Shown here in pieces: positions 18,272-27,286 of a stretch of DNA of 64,000 nucleotides. Location: contig JACJYT010000002.1 in the NCBI GenBank assembly GCA_020635975.1, positions 248,001-312,000 on the forward strand. The letters are read 5' to 3'. Position 1 is the first letter of the stretch. Each line of letters opens with the position of its first letter. The notes under the pieces are model-generated. The model ran no database searches. It was given only the letters and a program-made list of their open reading frames with translations, and was not told the DNA's origin. The DNA comes from Chitinophagales bacterium. GTDB taxonomy: Bacteria; Bacteroidota; Bacteroidia; Chitinophagales; UBA8649. Position numbers and translations under genes: made by a program.

Positions 18272-19000
18272 TTGAATAAACATGTAACTCCATATCAAAC
18301 AGAAGGAGAAGCGAAGAAGAAGCAGGTCGAACAAATGTTCGATAACATTGCCCATCGCTATGATTTTCTTAACCATTTACTTTCAGCTGGAATCGACAAG
18401 CTTTGGAGGAAAAAGGCAATCAAGCATATAGCCAATTTCCACCCTAAACGAATGATGGATATGGCAACTGGCACTGGAGATTTCGCCATAGATGCAGTTA
18501 ACGGACTTCAGTTAGAAAGCCTTGTTGCTCTTGATTTAAGTGAAGAGATGTTAGCCATAGGCAGAAAGAAGTTGAATCCAAAGAATGCTAAAATTATAGA
18601 ATTTGTAAAAGGGGATAGTGAGAATTTAGAATACCCAAATGAAGAGTTTGATGCCATGACAGCTGGCTTTGGTGTAAGGAATTTTGAAAACTTGGAGCAA
18701 GGACTGCAAGAAATGCATCGAGTACTCAAACCTGGAGCTCCCTTGGTTATTTTGGAAGTATCTCAACCCGACAATAAGTTTTTGAAAGCTATATTTAGTA
18801 TTTATTTTAAGGGCATTTTACCCTTGATTGGAAATTTGTTTAGTAAAGATCCACGAGCTTATACGTATTTACCGGAATCGGTAGAAGCCTTTCCTAAGGG
18901 TAAGGACTTTACAAATATTTTAGAAAAAGTTGGCTTTCGAAATGCTAAATACAAAGCTTTAACGTTAGGAATATGCGCCATGTATTTATGCGAAAAGTAA
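18272..19000 (+). CDS. ubiE: Demethylmenaquinone/2-polyprenyl-benzoquinol methyltransferase
   Basis: 242 residues. It methylates demethylmenaquinone to menaquinone with S-adenosylmethionine. Motifs: VEQMFDNIAHRYDFLNHLLSAGID at the N-terminus, the SAM-binding MMDMATGTGDFAID, and VLKPGAPLVILEVSQP. The start is a TTG; the family N-terminus (VTPY...KKKQVEQMFD) fits this exactly and no ATG lies upstream in frame near it. It overlaps porT, a neighbour order seen widely in Bacteroidota. MenG would be the better name in a menaquinone-only organism. Confidence 0.93.
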   Translation: MNKHVTPYQTEGEAKKKQVEQMFDNIAHRYDFLNHLLSAGIDKLWRKKAIKHIANFHPKRMMDMATGTGDFAIDAVNGLQLESLVALDLSEEMLAIGRKKLNPKNAKIIEFVKGDSENLEYPNEEFDAMTAGFGVRNFENLEQGLQEMHRVLKPGAPLVILEVSQPDNKFLKAIFSIYFKGILPLIGNLFSKDPRAYTYLPESVEAFPKGKDFTNILEKVGFRNAKYKALTLGICAMYLCEK

Positions 19001-19674
19001 TTGTAGTTATATTGTGTTTTTTTGTGTTTTCAAAACTTGAAGCACAAATGAATTATTTGGAGAAAGGAAATAAACTGATATACTTTGGCATCGCTATTGG
19101 GGTTAACTATGGCGATTATAAGGTGGTTAGAAAACCTAAGCTAGATGCGCTGCAAACAGATAGTATAAAACTAATTAGTTCAAAATTTGGACCTGGATTT
19201 GATTTGGGTATTATTGGTAACTTACAATTTCATAAGCATTTTGATCTTCGTATGGTACCTACTCTTTCATTTTCAGATAAATCTTTGGAATTTACGGATC
19301 AAGATGATAACAAAATTACCAAGTCTGTTTCTTCTATTTATTTAAGTTTACCCCTTTATTTGAGGTATAAATCTAAGCCAATTAATGATTTTAGATTTTT
19401 TGTTTTAGGTGGTATGCGCTATAACTTCGATTTAAATGCAAACTCTAACGAGAGAAATAATGAATCGCAAATTTTAGTTAATAGGCATGATATCGGAGTG
19501 GAAATGGGTTTTGGATTTCAAATATTTTTTCAATCTTTTGTCTTATCTCCAGAATTGAAAGTATATCATAGTGTTAGTAACATCAAGCAGGCTAATGAGG
19601 GATTGATTTATTCTCGGGCCATTGATAAAATGTTTTCTCGAATTTTTACCCTTACCATTAATCTAGAAGGCTAA
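18988..19674 (+). CDS. porT: Type IX secretion system protein PorT (outer-membrane beta-barrel)
   Basis: 228 residues with a signal peptide (MRKVIVVILCFFVFSKLEAQ). The rest reads as amphipathic beta strands, with FGPGFDLGIIGNLQFHKHFDLRMVPTLSFSDK and YLSLPLYLRYKSK matching PorT-type barrels; its place directly after ubiE is the conserved porT location. PorT is required for type IX secretion and gliding in Bacteroidota. It overlaps the end of ubiE by 13 nt and its stop overlaps the next ATG (TAATG). ATG 18973 is an alternative start. Confidence 0.82.
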   Translation: MRKVIVVILCFFVFSKLEAQMNYLEKGNKLIYFGIAIGVNYGDYKVVRKPKLDALQTDSIKLISSKFGPGFDLGIIGNLQFHKHFDLRMVPTLSFSDKSLEFTDQDDNKITKSVSSIYLSLPLYLRYKSKPINDFRFFVLGGMRYNFDLNANSNERNNESQILVNRHDIGVEMGFGFQIFFQSFVLSPELKVYHSVSNIKQANEGLIYSRAIDKMFSRIFTLTINLEG

Positions 19675-20291
19675 TGCCTATTATTAGAGAAATTCAGTGT
19701 AATAATTTTAAGCTTTTAGTTTGGAAAATCGAAGAGGAGCAAGAATTTTTCTTAGATAAATTAGTCTTAAGTTCAATAGAAAAATTGGAGTTTAACTCTA
19801 TAAAACCAGTTAATAGACGCTTAGAATGGCTTGCTACAAGATATGTTCAAAGAATTTTGGTTTCCGATACCATTTATAAGGATGATTTTGGAAAGCCTTT
19901 CTTAAGTAAGATGCCAGGGCACTTGTCTTTATCGCATTGTTCTGGCTTTGCAGCTGTAATTTATGGAAATGAAGCGGTAGGTATAGATGTTGAAATTGTT
20001 CATCCTAAAGTAGAAAGAATAGCTTCTAAATTTTTAAGCAAGAAGGAGTTAGCTTTTATTGATCAGCAATTTTCTACAAAACATCTAACTCTTTGTTGGT
20101 CGATAAAAGAAAGTGTATACAAATATTACGGAAGAAAGAATTTGGCATTTATTGAAGGCATGCATATTCATGCTTTTGCTTTGGAAGACTCTGAGGTTAA
20201 GGTGCAGCTTTTAACTTCCAATTCGAAGGAAGTAGTAAAGATAAACATCGAATGTATTGAAAATATGGTACTAAGCTATCTTTCTGCTTAA
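19674..20291 (+). CDS. 4'-phosphopantetheinyl transferase (Sfp-type)
   Basis: 205 residues. It transfers phosphopantetheine from CoA to carrier proteins such as ACP. Motifs: NRRLEWLATRY near the N-terminus, LSLSHCSGFAAVIYG, the Mg-binding VGIDVEIVHPKVERIASKFLS, and WSIKESVYKYYG. No acpS is nearby, so the carrier protein it serves is not shown by context. It is translationally coupled to porT through TAATG. Confidence 0.9.
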   Translation: MPIIREIQCNNFKLLVWKIEEEQEFFLDKLVLSSIEKLEFNSIKPVNRRLEWLATRYVQRILVSDTIYKDDFGKPFLSKMPGHLSLSHCSGFAAVIYGNEAVGIDVEIVHPKVERIASKFLSKKELAFIDQQFSTKHLTLCWSIKESVYKYYGRKNLAFIEGMHIHAFALEDSEVKVQLLTSNSKEVVKINIECIENMVLSYLSA

Positions 20292-20330
20292 ATTGTGATG
20301 AAAGTTCCAATTTAATTCTATTACATTAGT

Positions 20331-20338
20331 TATCTTTG
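20331..20338 (+). promoter_or_regulatory. -7 promoter box (TATCTTTG) of the mbnP/mbnH-like pair
   Basis: Exact TAnnTTTG match, 67 nt before the chosen ATG. No TTG at proper spacing is visible. It lies in the gap after the phosphopantetheinyl transferase gene, so the pair probably has its own promoter. Confidence 0.45.
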
Positions 20339-20405
20339 GTAATATAGGGAAGTTCTCTAAGCCTAGAGTCTGCTTATGTTTGGAAAATCTGTTAAATTTA
20401 GAATG

Positions 20406-21113
20406 ATGAAGAATAATTTTGTAATTTTTGTTCTATTGGTATTATTAGGTTTAAATGCATGTAAAGAAGATACAGAAGGAGATTTAATCCTAGATTTCAA
20501 TGCGCGAATTAACTCAACAAACCTCGAGTTTAATCGTTTCTATGATATGGATGGTGATTCTGTTCGTTTTGAAATCTTTAAATTTTATATTTCTGATTTT
20601 AGTGTTTTAAATAAAGACGGAGATGCAGCTATTCCTCTTGGAGAAGTTTTTTTGGTCGATTTTGAGAATGAAGCTTCTACTAGCATTAGCAATACCATGG
20701 AAGTACAATCATACAAGAATCCTAGTTTTAGATTAGGTCTGAGCAATACGCAAAATGAAACCGACCCAAGTACTTATGCAGCTTCGCATCCACTTAGTTT
20801 AAATCAAGGCAATTATTGGTTAATGGCAAATTCCTATATTTACTTCAAAATTGAAGGCTATACCATGTTAAATGGTGTTGAATCTCCATTCGTGTATCAT
20901 GTTGGATTTAACGATTTGAATGCAGATATTGCATTAGAGAGGAGTTTTAGTATTCATTCGGATGCTAGAACAACGCTTATTGCTAATATTGATATAAATT
21001 CTTTGTTTGCTAATGTAGATTTTCTTACTGAGTCAAGTACCCATACCACCAATAACATGCCCTTGGCTGTTAAAATGATGAACAATTTTGCTCAGGCTAT
21101 TACGATTAATTAA
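20406..21113 (+). CDS. MbnP-family copper-binding-like lipoprotein
   Basis: 235 residues from ATG 20406 (ATG 20403 and 20376 are also in frame); lipobox LLGLNACKED with Cys19. Conserved-looking blocks are LILDFNARIN near the N-terminus, FEIFKFYISDFSVLN, the GNYWLMANSYIYFKIEG motif with the only Trp of the protein (Trp138, codon 20817-20819), PFVYHVGF and SFSIHSDA. These match the MbnP family, whose Methylosinus member binds copper after a Trp is oxidised to kynurenine by MbnH. The next gene, nine nt on, is an MbnH-like diheme protein. Copper binding here is inferred. Confidence 0.78.
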   Translation: MKNNFVIFVLLVLLGLNACKEDTEGDLILDFNARINSTNLEFNRFYDMDGDSVRFEIFKFYISDFSVLNKDGDAAIPLGEVFLVDFENEASTSISNTMEVQSYKNPSFRLGLSNTQNETDPSTYAASHPLSLNQGNYWLMANSYIYFKIEGYTMLNGVESPFVYHVGFNDLNADIALERSFSIHSDARTTLIANIDINSLFANVDFLTESSTHTTNNMPLAVKMMNNFAQAITIN

Positions 21114-21122
21114 ATAGACTAG

Positions 21123-22175
21123 ATGAAACGTAAGCTCATATATTTTTTATTACTACTTGCTTTAATTCAAGCTTGTAAAAAGGATAAGGAAATTAATGAG
21201 TTGTATGACCCTACTCCTTATGATTTTGTTAAAGTATATAGATTTCCGAATATTGAAGTTCCTACAGATAATGCACTTACTATTGCCAAAGTCCAATTAG
21301 GTCGCTCTTTGTTCTATGATGCTTCTCTTTCTTTGAGTGGCAATACCAGTTGTGCTACATGCCATAATCAAGATTTTGGATTTACAGATCATGAATTGGA
21401 TTTATCTACCAATGATTTAGGAAATTTTACATCTAGAAATGCAAGTAGTTTGTTTAATTTAGTTTGGACAGATAAAGGCTTCTTTTGGGATGGGAGAGCG
21501 AGCTCCTTAGAATTAGCGGTAGAAGATGCTATTAATAATGAACAGCATCCTGAATGGGATGTAACACTTGCAAATATTCAAGCTGACCCGAGCTACAAAA
21601 CTAGCTTCGAGACGGCATTTGAATATGGCGAAGTGAGTAGAGATAACATCAACAAGGCCCTTGCTAGTTTTATTAGAACCATTGTTTCTCAAAATGCTAA
21701 ATTCGATTTAGTAACTCGCGCTCAAGCTACCCTAACTCCTCTAGAACAATATGGTTTTGATTCTATCTTCGTAACGGAAAAAGGAGATTGCTTCCATTGC
21801 CATGGCGTTTATCCTTTTATGACCGATAATGATTTCCATGATAATGGTCTTCAGGGCAACGGATATGCCGATTTGGGATTAGGTGGTTTTAATGGCAATG
21901 CTTTCGATCAAGGAAAAATGAAAACTCCTCCCTTGAGAAACTTATCTTATACAGCTCCTTATATGCATGATGGTCGTTTTGCTAGCTTAGATGAAGTAAT
22001 TGATTTTTATAGCGAAGGAGTTAATCTTACTCCTAATATTGATCCGCTAATGAAAAAAGCGCATCAGGGAGGCTTGCAGTTAAGTGCCTACGAAAAAGAG
22101 GCCTTGAAAGCATTCTTGCTTACCCTTGATGATCCGGTTTTTCGATCTAATGTAGATTATTCTAGCCCGTTTTAG
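21123..22175 (+). CDS. Diheme cytochrome c peroxidase / MauG / MbnH-like protein
   Basis: 350-residue lipoprotein (lipobox LALIQACKK, Cys18). Two haem c sites are present: CATCH (Cys77, Cys80, His81) and CFHCH (Cys223, Cys226, His227). FWDGRASSLE and APYMHDGRFASLDEVI are typical of the bacterial CcpA/MauG superfamily. It acts outside the cytoplasm. Because it sits directly behind an MbnP-type gene, a MbnH role (oxidising a Trp of the partner) is more likely than a plain peroxidase. The gene ends one nt before the convergent metF. Confidence 0.88.
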   Translation: MKRKLIYFLLLLALIQACKKDKEINELYDPTPYDFVKVYRFPNIEVPTDNALTIAKVQLGRSLFYDASLSLSGNTSCATCHNQDFGFTDHELDLSTNDLGNFTSRNASSLFNLVWTDKGFFWDGRASSLELAVEDAINNEQHPEWDVTLANIQADPSYKTSFETAFEYGEVSRDNINKALASFIRTIVSQNAKFDLVTRAQATLTPLEQYGFDSIFVTEKGDCFHCHGVYPFMTDNDFHDNGLQGNGYADLGLGGFNGNAFDQGKMKTPPLRNLSYTAPYMHDGRFASLDEVIDFYSEGVNLTPNIDPLMKKAHQGGLQLSAYEKEALKAFLLTLDDPVFRSNVDYSSPF

Positions 22176-22176
22176 T

Positions 22177-23133
22177 CTAAAATACCTCTCTAGCAATAGC
22201 TGCTGTATTTTCACTTCTACTCATAGTGTAGTAATGAATGCAAGGCACATTTGCAGCTTTCAATTCTTTACTTTGTGCAATGGCCCATTCTATTCCCACT
22301 TGTTTAACATCATTATTGTTTTTGCAGCTAGACATTGCTTTTTCTAGATCCTCTGGAATGTCGATATGAAACATGCTAGGCAAAATATTCAAGTGACTAA
22401 GTGTGGCTATGGGCTTTATTCCTGGAATAATAGGAACATTAATGCCTGCAGCTCTACATTTATCAACAAAGGCAAAAAACTTACTATTGTCAAAAAACAT
22501 TTGTGTTACTATATAATCCGCTCCTGCTTCTACTTTAGCTTTTAAATAACGTAAATCGCTATTCAAGTTAGGCGCTTCAAAATGTTTTTCTGGATAGCCA
22601 GCAACGCCTACGCAAAAATTGGTGTGAAAGTCAGATTTAGTCTCTTCATGTAAGAAATTTCCTTTATTCATTTTTCTTATCTGATCTACTAAATCAACAG
22701 CATAAACATTTCTATTTACCCTATCTTCGATGTGGTACTCAGATTTTCCAATTTCATCGCCCTTTATTACTAAAACGTTTTCAATGCCTAAGTAATAAAG
22801 TGAAAATAAAGCATCCTCTGTTTCTTCTTTAGTAAAACCTCCACAAATTAAATGGGGAACTGCCTCTACTTTATATTTATTCATTAATGCAGCGCAAATT
22901 CCAACGGTTCCAGGTCTTTTGCGTAAAGGAACCTCCCTTAAACTGCCATCGGTATTTTTCTTATATATTATTTCCTCCCTATGATAAGTAACATCAATAA
23001 ATGGCGGCTTAAATTCCATTAAAGGATCAATTACTCGGTATAAATCATTTATATTTTTCCCCTTCATTGGAGGTAAAATTTCAATGGAAAATAGCGTCTC
23101 TTTCGATTCTTTTAAAATTTCAATTACTTTCAT
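22177..23133 (-). CDS. metF: Methylenetetrahydrofolate reductase
   Basis: 318 residues. It reduces 5,10-methylene-THF to 5-methyl-THF using FAD, feeding methionine synthesis. Motifs: LFSIEILPPMKG at the N-terminus, FIDVTYH, RRPGTVGIC-like KRPGTVGICAAL, IENVLVIKGDE, and ADYIVTQMFFDNSKFFAFVDKCR. Length is normal. It is divergent from the homocysteine methyltransferase gene across 62 bp, which suggests joint control of methionine synthesis. Confidence 0.94.
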   Translation of the reverse strand: MKVIEILKESKETLFSIEILPPMKGKNINDLYRVIDPLMEFKPPFIDVTYHREEIIYKKNTDGSLREVPLRKRPGTVGICAALMNKYKVEAVPHLICGGFTKEETEDALFSLYYLGIENVLVIKGDEIGKSEYHIEDRVNRNVYAVDLVDQIRKMNKGNFLHEETKSDFHTNFCVGVAGYPEKHFEAPNLNSDLRYLKAKVEAGADYIVTQMFFDNSKFFAFVDKCRAAGINVPIIPGIKPIATLSHLNILPSMFHIDIPEDLEKAMSSCKNNNDVKQVGIEWAIAQSKELKAANVPCIHYYTMSRSENTAAIAREVF

Positions 23134-23169
23134 AAGAACTAAGGTGTTAAACTTCTAGTTATATTTACA

Positions 23170-23177
23170 CAAAGTTA
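23170..23177 (-). promoter_or_regulatory. -7 promoter box (TAACTTTG) of metF
   Basis: Exact minus-strand TAnnTTTG match, 36 nt before the metF ATG, within the 62-bp region shared with the divergent methyltransferase gene. No -33 TTG seen. On the plus strand a TATATTTA box (about 23160-23167) could serve the methyltransferase gene. Confidence 0.4.
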
Positions 23178-23195
23178 TATTAAGACAGATAATTA

Positions 23196-24176
23196 ATGAA
23201 GAATCTATATGAAATAGCACAAAACAAAATCCTTATACTCGATGGAGCAATGGGGACAATGATACAAACCTACACTTTAGAGGAGGCAGATTTTAGAGGA
23301 GAGCGCTTTAAAGATCATAAACTTCCCCTAAAGGGAAATAATGATTTGCTCTCTATTTCACGTCCTGAAATAATCAAAGAAATTCATCGTCAATATCTAC
23401 AAGCTGGTGCTGATATTATTGAAACAAATACCTTTAGTGGAACTATCATTGCTCAAGAAGATTATGGCTTAAGTGAAGAAGATGTATATCAAATTAATTA
23501 TCAATCTGCTAAAATAGCCAAAGAAGTGGCAAATGAAATGGAGGATAAATTTGTTGCGGGCAGTATTGGGCCAACCAATAGAACCGCTTCTTTATCGCCA
23601 GATGTTAATAATCCCGCCTTTCGTGCAGTTAGTTTTAATGAATTGAAAGATGCGTATAAATTTCAAGTTAAGGCCTTGATAGATGGAGGTGTAGATATTT
23701 TATTAGTAGAAACGATTTTTGATACTTTAAATGCAAAAGCCGCTTTATTTGCTATTCAAGAGTATTTTGAAGAAGCTAAGTTGAGTTTACCGATTATGGT
23801 AAGTGGAACGATTACAGATGCTAGTGGTAGAACATTAAGCGGACAAACAACTGAGGCATTTTTAATCTCAGTAGAACATGCGCCTTTATTCAGTATTGGT
23901 TTAAATTGTGCTTTGGGTGCAAAACAATTAAGACCTTATTTACAAGTCTTAGCTAAAAATGCACCTTTTTTGGTAAGTGCGCATCCTAATGCGGGTTTAC
24001 CAAATGAATTCGGACAGTACGACGAAAGTGCTAAGGATATGGCAAAGCAGATAGAGCTATTTTTAGAAGAAGGACTGTTAAATATAGTAGGTGGATGTTG
24101 TGGTACTAGACCAGAGCACATTAAAGCACTATCTGATTTAGCAAAAAATTATAAGCCTAGGCCTTTACAAGCTTAA
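23196..24176 (+). CDS. Homocysteine S-methyltransferase domain protein (first module of a split MetH)
   Basis: 326 residues, about a quarter of full-length MetH. The opening [43 protein letters not shown], and the zinc-ligand region GLNCALGA and [11 protein letters not shown] are those of the homocysteine-binding domain. The folate, cobalamin and activation domains are missing, as in Bacteroidota that encode MetH in two pieces; the second piece is not in the window. It would transfer the methyl group to homocysteine. Confidence 0.88.
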   Translation: MKNLYEIAQNKILILDGAMGTMIQTYTLEEADFRGERFKDHKLPLKGNNDLLSISRPEIIKEIHRQYLQAGADIIETNTFSGTIIAQEDYGLSEEDVYQINYQSAKIAKEVANEMEDKFVAGSIGPTNRTASLSPDVNNPAFRAVSFNELKDAYKFQVKALIDGGVDILLVETIFDTLNAKAALFAIQEYFEEAKLSLPIMVSGTITDASGRTLSGQTTEAFLISVEHAPLFSIGLNCALGAKQLRPYLQVLAKNAPFLVSAHPNAGLPNEFGQYDESAKDMAKQIELFLEEGLLNIVGGCCGTRPEHIKALSDLAKNYKPRPLQA

Positions 24177-24181
24177 GACAC

Positions 24182-26230
24182 TTAGATTTTATATTGATAA
24201 GACTTATAGGTCCTAATAAAAGAAGCCCCGAGGTTCTGGTGTGGTGCCTGATATTCTTGGAATTTCTCAAAAGCTAGTACCTTGGTTTTTAGCTTTTCTC
24301 CTAAGCTAAGCCAAAATTCTTCCCAAAGGATATCTTCTCCCGAGTTGATGTTTTCAACTAAGCGCAATATTAATGGGTTGTTTACTAAGTAAGAGCCTAT
24401 TTGTTTAGTCGATATAATCTGTGCATCGGGGGCTTTATTGAGAATATCTAATACTTTATTATATCCTCCACAGGATCCTAATATTACCAGCTTTATCTGC
24501 GGGTTTAAATATTCTAAACTAGAAGGTAAATAAAAACTATGCCCTCTATGTACCAGTACCTCTAAGTCTTGATTCTTGCTATTCAAATAAGCTAGTATAG
24601 ATGAAGCAGATGTGTGCCCTAATGTGGGATTTGTCAGATACAATTCCACCCTCTTGCCCTTTATACTTTTAATAATAGTAAAATTAGATTGGTATTCAAT
24701 TTTCCACTTGCTAGATTTAAAAGTATTAAGAAAAGAAACATAGGAACTTCTCCCATCTTCGTCGTCATAAAAGATATGTAATTCTGTGTGTATACTATCT
24801 TCTCCAAATAGCGCATGTTTATTCAGTTGGCCTAAATTGCAAATTTCAAATAGAGCTCCTTCCTGCATGGATGGCTTCTTTGTTAAAACCGACTTGGAAG
24901 AAAAAAATGCTAGCAGTAGATCATAGGCTAGTTTAACTTCTTCTTTTTCACAAAGATGTGATTTTTCAATTAATGAAGTTTCCAATACCATTAGGGTAGT
25001 GCTATCTGCTATACTAGCTATGCAATCGGCTAAACACACTGCATCTTTCAACAAGTTCGTGCTAGAATCTAAAGACACAAATTTCTCTAATAAAATAGAT
25101 TTTTCTTCTGGCGACATCCGCTCAAGAAAATTTTGCAACTTTGAATAGGACGCACATATTTTCAAAAAATTTCCATATTCATTAAAGCCTAGTTTTTCTA
25201 ATAACTGATAGCTCGACATATTTTCTTCTTTTATTTTGCTCAAAAGGAGATCATAAATACCATTAAAACTTGATGTAAAAATCTCCTCTTCGCTATAAAT
25301 TATAAAAGAATAGATTTGTTCTGCATTATTAACAGCTAAAGACGAAAATCTGTTTTTGTCCATGTGCACTTCGTATAGTGCATTTATAGGTCTTATTTTT
25401 TGAAGAGAAATGTATTCTAATTCTTCTGTAAATGATTGTCGCGCTAAAGCTTTTGGATTTCTAGCACAAGACAACAAGGCATTAAAGTAGTGGATATCAT
25501 TTTCTTTACTAAGTTCGTCTGCTTCTAAAATACTAATCTTTTCGTGAGCTATAAGTTCTAAAAGATTATATGCCTTACTATTTCTACCAACAGCGTTAAA
25601 GATTTCTATAATTAGCTGGTCGATTTTGTCATCCGATTTTTTTAAGTCTGTGTAAACCAATTGCTTGCCGTAAAAGTATTTCTTAGCTGCTATAGGGTCG
25701 TTTTGACATGCCAAGCTTAGAATTTTACTAGAATAAGCAGCTTCAAAGAAACTCGCATAATTTTCAAGAACAAGTGAGGCATCTTTGTTTGCTTCGCTCT
25801 CTAAAAAAGTAGAGGTATGTTCTTCATACAATATCAAGGGTAATATTTGATAGGCATGTTCTGGATAGGCATACAAGTATTGCAATTGCTTATTTTGACT
25901 ACAAGCTTTCAAATATTCTTCGAAGTAATTATACTTTGATGCTTGTATAGAGTGGCTATTAAGAAAATCAGTATTTATTCTATATAAATCTTGATAGATC
26001 GCAAATTCCATTTTCTCTTTCCGATTTGGGGAAAGTTCAGAAAGTTCAATTTGGATTCTATCTATCTGTTCAAAGTAAATAGAACTAAATAAGCTATCGC
26101 TACATTTTTTATCTTCTACTCCATCTAGTAAGTCAATTCTTCTTTGCTGAAAGTCAATAAAATTTTGAGCTTTCGACATCGAAAAAATAAGGAGGAATAT
26201 ACTGTAACAGACTTTAATCTTTAGCGTCAT
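24182..26230 (-). CDS. Secreted protein with possible caspase-like (clan CD) C-terminal domain
   Basis: 682 residues with a signal peptide (MTLKIKVCYSIFLLIFSMSKAQ). Residues about 25-470 are mostly helical and not recognised. The C-terminal part has alternating strands and helices with VLVHRGHSFYL (His564) followed by LVILGSCGGY (Cys587): a hydrophobic strand ending in Gly-His and a second strand ending in Ser-Cys-Gly, the layout of caspase-fold proteases and CHAT or gingipain-like domains. The His-Cys distance (23 residues) is short for that clan, so the call is tentative. It begins 18 nt after the histidine kinase gene and is probably co-transcribed with the two-component system. Confidence 0.6.
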   Translation of the reverse strand: MTLKIKVCYSIFLLIFSMSKAQNFIDFQQRRIDLLDGVEDKKCSDSLFSSIYFEQIDRIQIELSELSPNRKEKMEFAIYQDLYRINTDFLNSHSIQASKYNYFEEYLKACSQNKQLQYLYAYPEHAYQILPLILYEEHTSTFLESEANKDASLVLENYASFFEAAYSSKILSLACQNDPIAAKKYFYGKQLVYTDLKKSDDKIDQLIIEIFNAVGRNSKAYNLLELIAHEKISILEADELSKENDIHYFNALLSCARNPKALARQSFTEELEYISLQKIRPINALYEVHMDKNRFSSLAVNNAEQIYSFIIYSEEEIFTSSFNGIYDLLLSKIKEENMSSYQLLEKLGFNEYGNFLKICASYSKLQNFLERMSPEEKSILLEKFVSLDSSTNLLKDAVCLADCIASIADSTTLMVLETSLIEKSHLCEKEEVKLAYDLLLAFFSSKSVLTKKPSMQEGALFEICNLGQLNKHALFGEDSIHTELHIFYDDEDGRSSYVSFLNTFKSSKWKIEYQSNFTIIKSIKGKRVELYLTNPTLGHTSASSILAYLNSKNQDLEVLVHRGHSFYLPSSLEYLNPQIKLVILGSCGGYNKVLDILNKAPDAQIISTKQIGSYLVNNPLILRLVENINSGEDILWEEFWLSLGEKLKTKVLAFEKFQEYQAPHQNLGASFIRTYKSYQYKI

Positions 26231-26248
26231 GTTAGCAAAGATAGTGCT

Positions 26249-27286
26249 TTATGCTCTTGGTAAGGTAAATCCAAAAGTTGTTCCTATTCCAATTGCACTT
26301 CTTACATGAATGGTTTGCTCATGGGCATCTAGAATATGCTTACAAATAGCTAAACCTAAACCATTTCCGCCATCGAATCTAGATCTATGTTTATCAATTC
26401 TATAAAATCGTTCAAAAAGTCTTGGTAGATGTTGTTGCTCAATACCTGGTCCATCATCTGTAATTTCTATTAATACATTCTTATCCATATCATAGAGACT
26501 TACCATAACTTTCCCATCTTGCTTTCCATACTTAATAGCGTTGTTAACTAGGTTATTAAGTACAGTTTCTATTTGCAACTTATCTGCATACACTAGCTTG
26601 CTATTGGGCGAATCTTTTTTAAACTCCAAGCTAATATCTTTTATATCTGCAGTCATTTCTTGAGATTCAAAAACTTCTTCAATCAATTTTACGATATCAA
26701 ACTTGCTGAGATTTAGCTTGAGATTTCCCGATTCGTTGTGCGAAATGGTCAAAAGATTATCTACTATATTTGATAATCTATCCAAGTTCTTGGAAGCCTT
26801 TTTTAAATAACTTACGTTAACACTTGGATTATTCATTGCGCCATTTAGTAAGGTTTCAATGTAGCCCTGAGTATTGAAAATTGGAGTTTTTAATTCATGG
26901 CTTACATCGCCTAGAAATTCTCTTCTATACTGCTCCATCTTCTTTAGTTGTTCAATTTCGGCAGATTTGTTCTTGCTAAAATTACTCACCTCATTTTCCA
27001 CTTCACTTATAGGGTCAATGGCATTAATCTTGAATTCAGACTTCTTTCCAGCCTTCAGGGCATGTATATTTTTATACAAAATTTTTATTCTTCTATAAAT
27101 AAAACCATCTACTAAAAAGTAAATTAAAGAGTAGCTGAAAGCAAAAACCGTTAAGGAAATAAGTACTACGTAAATAATACTAAGCTGTATCTTAAGTATT
27201 AAAATAATACTTAGTCCTATTAAAGTGCTTAAGCTTAATAATAGCGCAGAAATAAGAGCTATTTGTTTTAAAGAGGCGTGTTTCAT
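26249..27286 (-). CDS. PhoR-type sensor histidine kinase
   Basis: 345 residues. Two N-terminal membrane helices (about 8-32 and 36-58) with almost no periplasmic loop between them, a linker, then the HisKA domain with the phosphorylated His130 in DVSHELKTPI, and an ATPase domain with NLVNNAIKY (N box), EITDDGPGI (G1), LFERFYRID (F box) and GGNGLGLAI (G2). The lack of a sensing loop implies that it senses within the membrane or through a partner. Its start overlaps the response regulator by four nt (ATGA). Confidence 0.93.
   Translation of the reverse strand: MKHASLKQIALISALLLSLSTLIGLSIILILKIQLSIIYVVLISLTVFAFSYSLIYFLVDGFIYRRIKILYKNIHALKAGKKSEFKINAIDPISEVENEVSNFSKNKSAEIEQLKKMEQYRREFLGDVSHELKTPIFNTQGYIETLLNGAMNNPSVNVSYLKKASKNLDRLSNIVDNLLTISHNESGNLKLNLSKFDIVKLIEEVFESQEMTADIKDISLEFKKDSPNSKLVYADKLQIETVLNNLVNNAIKYGKQDGKVMVSLYDMDKNVLIEITDDGPGIEQQHLPRLFERFYRIDKHRSRFDGGNGLGLAICKHILDAHEQTIHVRSAIGIGTTFGFTLPRA

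Noticed and set aside
23134..23195. SAM riboswitch between metF and the homocysteine methyltransferase gene
   Set aside because: The 62-bp gap is too short for a SAM-I aptamer and shows no paired helices; only promoter boxes are visible.
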